Shown here one piece after another: positions 12,340 through 22,420 of a stretch of DNA of 64,000 nucleotides; position 1 is the first letter of the stretch, and every line of letters starts with the position of its first letter. The stretch lies in NCBI RefSeq assembly GCF_040581485.1, contig NC_090130.1, positions 24,653,418-24,717,417 on the forward strand, in the 5' to 3' direction. This DNA comes from Linepithema humile (taxonomy: Eukaryota; Arthropoda; Insecta; Hymenoptera; Formicidae). Both the position numbers and the translations under genes were made by a program. Under the pieces are notes generated by a model, which saw only the letters and a list, made by a program, of their open reading frames with translations, did no database searches and was not told where the DNA came from.

Positions 12340-12860
12340 AGCCGCCGGATTTACTGCCGTTTGTTAGGGACATCCGTTAAGGGAGGGAGATTAATGCGAG
12401 CAATTGCAGGCGGGGTGCGCGTTAATTGATACTGGCCTAATCGCCATCAGATGCAGCCACCGCGGGACTATAATAATATAGGAACAGTTCGATAATGCTC
12501 CAGTTCACACACCTCCTCCCCCCTCGGCCCTTCTACCTGTCAAAAGGTAGCGAACTCGATGTCCGTTCAATTATTCGTTCAACAGCGGATTAGCAGCTAC
12601 CGTGAATGCTGTTGCACGATTAAGCTGGGCTTATTGGAGCTTTTACGCGTTCAGAAGGCATAAATATTGAAAGTGCTCAAACAAACACGGGCCGTAACGC
12701 AGTGGCGGCGACGCCCGGCCGGACATTTTCGCAAATTACAGGCCGACGTGTTGATTTTATTTCATTCGGCCGCCGTGTGATTTTAGCGTTTTACCCCCGG
12801 CCGAGTTATAACGCGAAATATTGCCTACTGGTGAAAATTGCACCTACAATGTGCGATGTG
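12340..12860. promoter_or_regulatory. Candidate regulatory block (unproven)
   Basis: A balanced-composition block with no open frame and several homeodomain-type TAAT/ATTA words (GATTAATGCG, GTTAATTGAT, CCTAATCG, CAATTATTCG), E-box-like CAGATG and a CTACCT/AGGTAG mini-hairpin at about 12534-12551. The texture differs from the AT-simple DNA around it and is what developmental enhancers often look like. No promoter elements or conservation data are available, so the call is an inference. Confidence 0.15.
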
Positions 12861-15364
12861 TAATGGGAGAGAGATGGGGCCTCGTAATGCACAGCAGAAA
12901 TATTATGTATCACCTGTCAGCCATTTTTCTGCTTTTGTCCTGACGGTGATGAGCATGCAAAATTAATCCCTTTAGTTATTACGTGCGTAATTAATGACTG
13001 TAGATCTGTAATTTGTCTATTAAAAAATTGTCTGAAAACACTCTCCAAGAGTGTACCTATATTAAAATATAAAACCTATCATAAAAATAATCAATAACAG
13101 TTTTATATCTACTTTTTATAAATAAATAACTCTTTTCTTCGTAATTTGTTTTTATTCGCGAGTCATAGACAACGCCTCGGGGTTGCTCTTAAGCGACGAC
13201 AAATTGTTTGAAGTTTTATTGACGCGCCGGGTCTGAGCACCCGGGATAATAGCCAGGTTACGTTAATAAAGGAGAGCTAATGAGAGTCTCTTTCGGTCGG
13301 TTAACGTGGCCGCCTGTCGCGGCTAAGTTCTTGCTTTCAAGGCGTTTATTGTTGTGCGGTGACTGGCCAGGGCTGAGGAGAAAGTCAGCGGGTGATCGAC
13401 GCTATTATATATCTCCGGCCGAAAAGCCACGTGTATATTTGACCGCTCTCATCGAGCATAAGTATCGGTATTGGTCGTACAATCATAATCGTGTTTTGAT
13501 CAGCACACCTGACTGTTGCTGACCGCTCGATCTCTCATCGTCGTAATCGAAGTTCTAGTTACGAATAAAACTTGGCAGAACTCATTCATGTTACGCGCTA
13601 CATTATGCAAAATTTATCACGAATTTCCATTATCGCAATTATTATTTTTGCTTTATTGTTAACCAGACTGGTATATTACTTTAAACACTTGCTGTATTAT
13701 TTTTCATACATTTCCATATATCGATGTCATTATTTATGTAAATATCCATAAAGTGACGGCATTTAAAATTGAAACTATATTTCCGAACGACGATCTTTTA
13801 ACAAAATGGCCCGTTATTATAATTTAATGCATTATTTTGTAAACACGTGTGATATATGTATGTTAGATTAGCTGCTGTGCATAAAATAAAACTTTTCATA
13901 ATAATGTACTGCGCGTGTGTTATAAAAGAATGCGTCGGTTGAAAATGTGTCATTTTGAATGTCTATTGAAGTATATACATATTCAGCGTAAAGATTTTTA
14001 AATGCGCACAGCCGGGCAAAATCTATATTATTGCATAAAGGATTCAAACGTTTATTTCGTGACAAGATGCTGCGCGCGAAATACAGAAATAAATAAGAAC
14101 TGCGACGGATTTCGCGCAGCCAACTTGGATGAATATAAATTGGTTTTTTTGCCAGATTACTTATATATACCTCTTAAGAAATAAAATATGAAGATGGAGT
14201 GAGTAGCGCAGATGGTGGATGAAAAACTTTTTTAATGAGAAGACGGTGCTGCGAGCAGTCATTCAATTATGAAGGAGTTAAAAATTGAAAATAGGAATCG
14301 ATTCTGCTACTTTCTTGTCGTGAAAATAAGTACGATTGAGTTCTTAACTTCATAACTATCGACCGATGCATCAATTTTATTCCACTTAATCCACTTCATA
14401 TATCGCACGATTTCTTACAATTTATTAGAAATAACAGTAGTATTTCGAAAAACACGGTATAGTGTAAATATTCCATTTCATAATCAAAAAACCAATTAAA
14501 AAGTTGCTGTTTTATATAATTTTGAAGATACTCATAAAATCTTTAATCTTACAATTATTTATATAATTATTGCATAAATTATATTGTTAATTTTTTCATA
14601 AAAATTAATATCTCAAAAATTTCAAACATGTTAAATTTATAAAATAGTATCTTGACGATTTTTGACGACAATACCGTATGTTATGGCGACCTATCTATTA
14701 GTAATAAGACATCTGATCGATTGGGATATTTTGCAGATATTACCTACATAGCTAGATAGCCGTTTCAATTCTAGTTCAGAACAACGTCCACTGCTGTCCA
14801 TAATCTGACATGTTCCTTTTATGACGTGCCCTTCCTTTCAGTTTCCTCGCCCTTTGACGTTGCAATCGCTCCTGTCATTCACGTCGACTATTCTGAACGC
14901 CGAAGTATCGCTGACTACTATCAAATGCCATATAGAACCGTAATCATAATGCCAAGCCGATTATATTGCGAACGCAAACGTAACGTGAGATGAAAGCGCA
15001 TTGAAAATATCTGTTCCAATGTGATGCGATAAAAATTGATTTCCGAGTACATTCCCAATGCGGACCTTCACTAAGAGAAATTCGCTACTGAGAAGAGCAG
15101 TGCGGAAAAATATTGCAAACGTCAAATTTGTCAGATATGCAATGTTAGCGAAAAAATATTAAAGCTTCAAAAAATATTAAAATCGAAAAAATTAATTTTA
15201 AAACATTTTTGTATAATAAAAAATTGATGCATCCGCAATATAAGCATTTTACTATTTTATCGAATCAATATTGTTTCTATAAATTTTTGTAAAGCATTTA
15301 AAATTTATACAAAAAGTTTGTACAAAATGTTTTCCTAAGAATCTTTAATTAAATACTAAAAGCG
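12861..15364. other. Non-coding stretch, minor hairpins
   Basis: No gene. An 80-codon frame at 13280-13522 starts with ATG but has no recognisable features. GCTGCGCGCGAAAT at 14069-14082 pairs imperfectly with ATTTCGCGCAGC at 14109-14120. The remainder is AT-rich. Confidence 0.4.
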
Positions 15365-15389
15365 ATACAATATTAAAATAATATTGTAT
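15365..15389. repeat. Perfect 11-bp hairpin, 3-nt loop
   Basis: ATACAATATTA, loop AAA, TAATATTGTAT. It is AT-only apart from one C/G pair per arm, so this may be chance in AT-rich DNA. Confidence 0.5.
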
Positions 15390-15771
15390 AAACTGTCGAT
15401 CTCTCATCTTGAATATAAATTTTAATAAAAATAAATTTCTTTCTTTTATGATTGGTATTCACTTTGTCGTAGTACCATCCCTTTTGTGAATCGTTGAGAA
15501 AGAATTAACAATAAAAGCGAATAGATTGCGAATGCCGAGTACAGGCTCGATGTTGAGGATCGTGCTCGATGACACTTGTGTGTCCGAGATAGACAACATT
15601 GGATGACAGGAGCGAGAGGCATACTACTAGGATGTCAAAGGAAGAGAATGTATCGAAGGCTCGACGCGCGCGTGATAACAAGAGGGGCTATGAGATTACG
15701 TTAAATGCGTTATTGAACGATCCTTCATAATAGCGATTACTGTAATGTATACGCGCAAAGTACAATAATGA

Positions 15772-15811
15772 AATTCCAGTAAGTCGATCCTTGACTCGAC
15801 TTACTGGAATT
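15772..15811. repeat. Perfect 16-bp stem-loop
   Basis: AATTCCAGTAAGTCGA (15772-15787), an 8-nt loop TCCTTGAC, then its exact reverse complement (15796-15811). A perfect 16-bp stem of mixed composition is very unlikely by chance at this spacing. At 40 nt it is too short for a normal pre-miRNA, and no downstream histone-type context is visible. It may be the remnant of a tiny hairpin element or a structured RNA or protein site. Function unknown. Confidence 0.75.
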
Positions 15812-16139
15812 AAAATTGGAAACCTGTGAAGATTATTACATTAAAGTATGCTACTGTGTCATTTTTGTATGATGGTGCCAAATGTGAAGGATTTGACAGT
15901 ATTATGGAAGTAAGCTAGATTTGATTTGCATTTAATTAAATTAAAAAAATAATAAAACAATAATTAGAAATTAATTAGTAAAGTGTACATTTATGTGATG
16001 CACATATAACATAAATTTCAAAATATAAACATAAAATGTTTATCATAAGCTTGATTATCAAATTTTTTTTGGCCAAAATGATTAAAAGTTCGGAAAAATT
16101 TTTTAAATATAATAGATATCTGATCTAATAGCAGTAGAG
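15812..16139. other. AT-rich non-coding flank
   Basis: No gene. It holds the left flank of the hairpin element at 16140; weak complementarity between 16111-16139 and 16311-16339 (ATCTGAT words) suggests the element may once have been longer. Confidence 0.4.
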
Positions 16140-16310
16140 CCCGAGAAAAAATGGTATAATTGGTCAGATGTAAATGTATATAACTAGTTATGAAAAGATT
16201 TAATAACATATGTAATTTTATATGATCATATAAAATATTACATGTTATCAGATTTTTTCATAACTAATTATATATATTTATATCTGACCATATTATACAT
16301 TTTTCTCGGG
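16140..16310. mobile_element. Full-length hairpin element (MITE-like)
   Basis: The whole 171-bp unit is a diverged palindrome. The left arm begins CCCGAGAAAAA and the right arm ends TTTTTCTCGGG. The arms share GGTCAGAT, AGTTATGAAAA and AACAT words and are about 83% identical by hand alignment. The centre is ATATGATCATAT (16220-16231). It has no coding capacity, so any mobility would need a transposase from elsewhere. Target-site duplication is not clear. The short frames over it are AT-rich artefacts. Older than the 365-681 hairpin judging by arm divergence. Confidence 0.7.
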
Positions 16311-17849
16311 AGATATCAGATTTTGATCTCTATTGTTATTATTAATATACTAACATGTAAATTTTATTATTTTTTTTTGTTTAGATCAATGCTATCAAAT
16401 CTTTACTCCAATTCAACGATCCGCAACCAATCTATATTAAAATGCACCGGTGTCACCGTTATATATATCACGTGATCAAAAAACCGGTGTGGTTTTTCGT
16501 CGTGTAACGAAGCCGAGAAATTGATTGCGTAACGCGATTGCGGCGAAATCGGGGGCGGTCGATGATGCATTCCGGCGATCGACAATCGATGACGGAAGTT
16601 CGAGGGCGAGTATGGAGAAATGCGGCGTGGATGGAGGACAAGAGTCTCGGTGACAGTGCACCGAGACTGGAGAGGTGAGATTACAAGGCAACAGCGCGAC
16701 GTGCAATCACGGCCGGGGACACACGTGGAAGATCGACATCGTGCCATGCAGCCGGTTCTCCTTCATTCGGGCGAGGCCCTTTCCCGATAATAATTAGACG
16801 CTGCCATGCCTCCGGCGTCCTTTGCCTTTCTGCCTTCCCCTTCCTGGATCCCCCCCCTCCGCCCCTCGCCATCGCGCTTGTGCTTTCCAGTCCGTGGACG
16901 ATCGTGCAAGATTCGGGGCCTGACGTAGCAATCAAGGGAACTGTCTGCGCGAGACTTGACAGCACCGGATGCAATAACCCCGGATGACACTTTGCTACTT
17001 TGTGTCCTGCCACAGGCTATAATTATGTTACTTCCCTCGAATCACGCATTATATTAAATGTAAACATGATTTTAATAACGACATATAATATACATATAAA
17101 AATTTGGCATTGCTATTGTTAATTTTTCACCGTGCAAAGTTCAAAACTGTTATGCGTTTTCTTTAGTGAAGGATTTTACTTATTGTTGGATAGAACTTAT
17201 CTTTCGTGCAATATTTGTGTTATCGTAAAAATTTATACCATTTTTACGCGATATGCTGCCAATAAAGGGAACAAAAAACTAAACAAATTATTTGATTATG
17301 GATAAAGGAATAAAGCCGCAATATGACATGAATGCGTGAGGAAACGAGAATAATATGAAGAATAGTATGAAGCGGGAAGAAAGAAGTGGGAGTAGACAAT
17401 CAACCGGATTTCGTCATCCCTAAATCCAGCCGGTGAACGAAAGACAGAGTGACATTGTACAATTGCGCGTAGAAGATCTATTTAGATGGGCTGAATTTAT
17501 CGTTTCGAACGGAAGAAAAGCTTTACGGGGGTGAAATCCCCGCGTAGAATCCACTATTTTCAGGTCGAATTGCGCGGCAGGTTGTGCACTCGGCGACGTG
17601 TGAACAAGCGTAAGATTTCTTGTGAAAACGTGCCATCTCTCGAATGAGTTTCTCGGACCATTTGCAAAAGTTAAATGAGAAAGGTAGCGCGAGGAAGCTA
17701 CAGCAACTAAGCAGATATAACTTTCTTACTATGCATGATTTTGTGCAAAAATAATACTAGAGTGACTATAGAGTATTTTAACTAATTGCTAATAATATAC
17801 GATAAAATTTAACTCAGTATAGCTACGTAGTATAAGATTTGAGAAATTT
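16311..17849. other. Non-coding stretch with C-rich tract
   Basis: No recognised gene. The GC-rich block at 16440-17010 has overlapping frames in several phases (up to 114 codons on the minus strand) with no protein-family features. A C-rich tract around 16837-16865 could form a weak G-quadruplex on the minus strand, but its loops exceed the usual limits. Confidence 0.4.
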
Positions 17850-18511
17850 TACGTCGAAAATTAAATTTAATAGCTGAGGAAACCGTTCTTTATTTCGTCA
17901 TCTTTTAAGACAATTTGCAACGTGTTTACAGTACGATTTTTTCGGAATTTAATATTCAAATAATATTCGGCGTTATCAAAGCATCAACGTTTGTATGGCA
18001 AACACCTAAATAAGAAATATTTTGATATTAATATTTGCACTTTCTTTTACATTCAATTTTATATTTTATATTTATATATTTTATACTCGATTAAATATTA
18101 ATTATATAATTATCTGTGAAAACGAGAATATTCCTGAATACTAAAATGTACGTTTTGTGATATTATAAATAAACGCCTGCATATATAATGTATTAAATTT
18201 CTATAAATAACTCCTTTATAAAAGCGAATGCAATTATACGGAGAAACGTCTGTAATTGCAAATGAAAAGTATAAAATTTAATAAACATAAAGCTTTAATA
18301 TACACGCACGTTAGAAAGCACGGATCAGATTAGAATGACGAATAGCCGTTTGCCACGCAACGCTGACGCTTCGATAACGCTGGTCTACTTGTACAGATAT
18401 AAAACTGCGAAAAAATCACAAGCTAACATTATACAGAAACACGTTGTAAATTGTCTCAGGAGATGGCGGAATAAAGAACGGTTTCCTTAGCTATTAAATT
18501 TCATCGACGCA
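17850..18511. repeat. Long diverged inverted duplication
   Basis: The arm at 17850-18006 and the arm at 18345-18511 are reverse complements at very roughly 75-80% identity with small indels. Shared landmarks: GGAAACCGTTCTTTATT (near 17878 and, inverted, 18470-18486), GACAATTTGCAACGTGTTT versus GACAATTTACAACGTGTTT, and GCGTTATC followed by TGGCAAAC. The spacer of 338 bp is AT-rich and non-coding. It is either an old transposon with long terminal inverted repeats that has lost its coding part, or an inverted segmental duplication. No target-site duplication was identified. Confidence 0.7.
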
Positions 18512-18887
18512 TTACTTAACAAGCGAGTTATTGCATATGATTACAGATGTTATTTTTTATTTAAGTTAGAATGAATTTTTTGATAAAAAATTAATTTGCA
18601 TAGCTAAAAATCTTCAACGGTGAAAATTAAGAATTCCATATTCATTAAAGCGTATTCTGTCGCCGATCACCATATTCCTCAAGATACTTTGTGTATATTC
18701 ATTGCGTATTATAAAAACGGTCACGAAGAGGAAGAGTCTGGTCCTTAAAAAGCAATTAAGCTGACTGTGCTCAATATACGAATAATTATAGCCCATCACG
18801 GAGGAATTTCGCGCATCGAGAATCTCTGTCGCTTCGTTTGCAAAATCATTCGCTCACATGTCAATATAAGTCGCTACAAATAGCACT
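18512..18887. other. Non-coding stretch, nothing recognised
   Basis: Mixed composition, short frames only, no repeat or RNA gene seen. Confidence 0.4.
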
Positions 18888-18908
18888 AAAAAAAAAAAAA
18901 AAAAAAAA
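18888..18908 (+). repeat. A21 homopolymer
   Basis: Twenty-one consecutive A residues. It could be a retroposon tail, but no matching direct repeat was found around it and the upstream sequence shows no polyadenylation signal in the right position, so it is called a simple repeat. Confidence 0.9.
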
Positions 18909-18980
18909 GATTAAATCACGCCTGGGAAATGTTCATTTGGAACGGTAATGGTCTAATAATTACCGTTAAAAAGCAAGGGT

Positions 18981-19016
18981 AGAGGGGGGAGGGGGAGAAG
19001 GGAGGGAGAAGGAGGG
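18981..19016 (+). other. G-quadruplex-capable purine tract
   Basis: Thirty-six consecutive purines containing G6, G5, G3 and G3 runs (18984-18989, 18991-18995, 19000-19002, 19004-19006) with loops of 1, 4 and 1 nt, then a fifth G3. This meets the usual G3+N1-7 pattern for an intramolecular quadruplex on the plus strand. It is also a perfect purine-pyrimidine tract that could form a triplex. No gene boundary is visible nearby to suggest a role. Confidence 0.75.
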
Positions 19017-21189
19017 CATAAGTCTTGCCCGCTAAAACAAACTAATAACCGGCAACGTCTAGCCCAAGGTGATCAAAGAGCGTTTAACGTCGTTTGCAGA
19101 AGGCGGAATCGACCGATAGCAGCTGGCCGTAGGCTGGCTTGTAGCCGCGATAAGCTTATAATTATCCCTAATAGCGCGTAATTTCGTAAGAAAATATGTC
19201 GGCTTGCGCCACCGGTGGGCAGAGCTTGCTCTCGAGATACGAGCGGTATGAGCTAGATGCACGGCATTCAGTTAAGAAATAATTTCCTTCCTCACAAACC
19301 GCGTTCTTCTTAATCTTCTTCTTAATAGAACTTATCTTTATATTTGATTTTTATCAATTTATACGAATAAATATTTAAAGTACAAATGTTAGTAACACGC
19401 TATTTTAATTATGTGTATATTTAATTTCACGAAGGATTTAATTACAAGTGCGGCATCTGTCTTCTTTCACATTCTTTCAATTTTGACAAAACAACCTATA
19501 TGACACTTCTTATTTTTCTTGCACTCATGAGTTAAAGACGAGTTTTCCATTCGACCGCGAGAAATCATCGACGGGTCGAGGCCCGTCGGTTGCTCGCAAG
19601 GCGTGAACTCAGTAAATTTCCGATAAACCCAATAACGTGCAAACGCGCGCGCTCGCGCCATAACCGGTGTAGCCTTTGGCGATTTGATTGGACTTTAATA
19701 AAGCATTCTCTGTCAGCGGTGGCGGCGAACATTCCGCGCTGAAAAGTGGGACGCGATCGACGTTATTGATTTCGCGAATACTACCGGCGGGGACAGAAAA
19801 GCGGGCGGCATTTTGGGCGCAGACGGCAGCCGTGATTTACCGTTCGAGGGGGGCGAGAAAGATGGAATATCGGGAAGTCCTATGTCTTGGGGATTAATCA
19901 CCCCCTTTCCCGCCTCTCACGCTCACTCTTGATGTTATACTCCCCCCCCTTCCCCCGCTCTTTACCCTTTCCCCCGCCTTCATTACAATTCCATGGATTT
20001 CCCGCTGGGCTCGGACCGCCGGATCCAGCCGCCGCCCTCGCCCATCTTGCAGTGATCTCGTGAATGCGAATCTACGAGTTCCGCGGACGCAAAACGCTCC
20101 ATGAACGACCGCATGTGTGCGATACGTAACTTCAAGAGTTGGATTTACTGGCGAATTAGTACGTCGAAATTCTGATAATTTAGTTGAATGTCGACGAGAA
20201 ACCCGCGCGGGATTCAACGTGGAATTTCGACTTCGCCGTCTGTAAATACTGGACGATTCACGCATTACGAATTACCATTTCAAGCGGTCTCCAGAATGTA
20301 TTAACGATGATTAATATTGCACGCAAAGAAAATAAATTATGTATAAAAAGTGAGACGTATCATTTAACCCTCTCACTGCTAATTACATTAATGTTGACTT
20401 TTTACGTTAGTTAAGAAAAATATCGGAGTAAATTTTCACCTACGCAATAACGTTAAAAAAATTTGGAGAGAATTCTAAGTCATAATATTTGATTTTTATT
20501 TTGAGCAATATTTAGAATTTTTTACAGAATTATCCGAGAACTCAAAGGCGTTCTTGTCCTATTATCCTTTATATCGCGCGCTTTCTTCAGATCTTATTTC
20601 TCTCCTAAGTCTCACAATATGAAAGCTACGACAACAAGGGAAGATCCACTCGACACATATACCGGCAATGAGTTCACCTACTCTCATTGGGCTCAGAAGA
20701 ATCCCTCTTGCCCAGTCCATCGAACAAAGGCTCGAGAGCCGCTTATTCAACGGTAGCGGACGCAAACAACGTCCGATTTCGACGAGAATCTCAGATACGT
20801 CCGACGTCGGGGGTTAATTGCTATTTCCTTTCGTCCCGTGTACAACCCTTTCGCTGGGACAAAATCGAAGTGCGCGCGTTTACCTCAATTTATACGTCGT
20901 AAGTAATTCGCCTCGCTCTATTCTGACCCTATTCGCCCCTCCCCTCCTACCCTTCCTCTATCGGACTCATTCCCCTCTCATCTTTTGTTCGTGGGATCGA
21001 CGTGTCCACGCCCATTCGATTAAAAGCATATATACGCGATCGATTCCAATAATTAAATCTCATCATCGTCGTATCATCGTGCGTCAGCCGCATTACAATG
21101 TGACTTCGCGCGCCCGCGAGGCACTCGAAAAAATAAATCGTGCTGAGGGATCGCGAGCGCGAGCACAATGCGAGCACCTTCTCTATCTC
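19017..21189. other. Non-coding stretch with C-rich tract
   Basis: No supported gene. C-runs at 19942-19949, 19952-19956, 19965-19967 and 19971-19975 give a near-quadruplex on the minus strand (one loop is 8 nt). Frames of up to 136 codons occur in the GC-richer parts (19894-20265 minus, 20818-21228 plus), but several phases are open at once and nothing is recognisable. Confidence 0.4.
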
Positions 21190-22420
21190 GGGCGGCGATA
21201 TAATGGCGCGATTTTTGCCGTCGATTGAGCCTGAAGTGTTGCAGTATAACTAATTGCGCCGGGACAAAAGACCGGTTTTTATTCTCGCGATTGCTGTATT
21301 ATTTTGGCGTGATATCGAGATCATTGAACATCCGATTGTTGAGTACCACGCTATAATGGCTTCATTTTAAAGCTAGTTTTTTTTTTATTAAAAGAGCATT
21401 ATATACATTATTCAAAAGAAAACATATTATACAACAAGAATTCTTTCTCTTTTCAGCCGTGAAGACAATTGATTTTTTATAAAAACTGAGTATAGCACCT
21501 AATTTAATATTGTATTGCGCTTTACTGATACATGCAGTACATGCATGCGTGCAATTTTTAAATAAAATTTTTCATGTATCAACGATTTCAAAAAAATCTA
21601 TTTTTGTTTAATTGCATTACTGTCAATTTCAAAATTACAACGAAATGGTGCTCTAGTAATTTGTTCAGAACAAATGAATATAATGGAGGAGTGTCGAAAA
21701 AAAGTTGGCAAGGAATAGTGCCGGCTGGCGTACAATAATGCAATTAACCTATGCAAATTTACCGTTAATTGAGTCCGAAATGTTGCAGCTTTCGTCATAC
21801 AATTAATTGCGCCGAAACAAAAACCGGTTTTATCCTGCTGCATTCGATTGCAGTATTAAATTCGCCATGATGCCAAAGATGCTATTTGATCATTCGGTAC
21901 TGCGATATAATAGTTGCGCTCTAAGATTAAACATATACGATACGATTTTCCCGCTGTCGGCATATAATAGAGAAATTAATGCACGCCTGTAGAATCAAAG
22001 TTCGATAAATTGATATTTGTTTTGCAAATTTGATTAAAGTAGAAATGAAAGGCAGTTAATTTAATGTTATATTACTTTTGTATTAATATACATGTGTGTA
22101 ATAACATGCGATACGTCCGTACGCAATAACTTTTTCAATGGTTTCCCATGATTAAAAAGTAATATTTAATCATATAATTGCAAAAATTTTTTTTTATATA
22201 TAATAGTTAAAAAGTGATGGAGTAATTTACTTAGGACAATGAATATAATGAACAAACGTTATCGAGAGAAAAATTGGTACGAGGCACGAATGCTGGTACA
22301 GAATAATAGAATTAACCTATGCAAATTCATACTACACATACTATGCGCGCGGATACGTTATATTAAATTTCATTGAATTAAATCAACTTTCGTCTGTACA
22401 TAATGTCGGCGTAGTAGTTA
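21190..22420 (+). repeat. Diverged tandem duplication, period about 555 bp
   Basis: Two adjacent copies in direct orientation with the start of a third. Collinear anchors: TAATTGCGCC then CAAAA and ACCGGTTTT at 21251 and 21804 (offset 553); TAATTTAAT at 21500 and 22057 (557); ATGAATATAATG at 21674 and 22239 (565); ATTAACCTATGCAAATT at 21743 and 22311 (568). A CTTTCGTC word at 21789 recurs at 22387 (598), marking a partial third copy. Between anchors the copies are heavily diverged with many indels, so the event is old. No open frame is conserved between copies. It is neither a microsatellite nor a recognised transposon. Confidence 0.7.

Noticed and set aside
5088..12546. Shared 11-mer CTGTCAAAAGG at about 5090 and 12536
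   Set aside because: Hundreds of shared 11-mer pairs are expected by chance in 64 kb, and the similarity does not extend.
16837..16865. C-rich tract as a minus-strand G-quadruplex
   Set aside because: One loop is about 9 nt, beyond the usual limit; it only works if a single C8 run is split.
16403..17013. Cluster of 75-114-codon minus-strand frames
   Set aside because: Several phases are open together in a GC-rich block, which indicates composition rather than coding.
18800..18910. A21 run as a retroposon poly(A) tail
   Set aside because: No polyadenylation signal in position, no flanking direct repeat and no recognisable upstream retrosequence.
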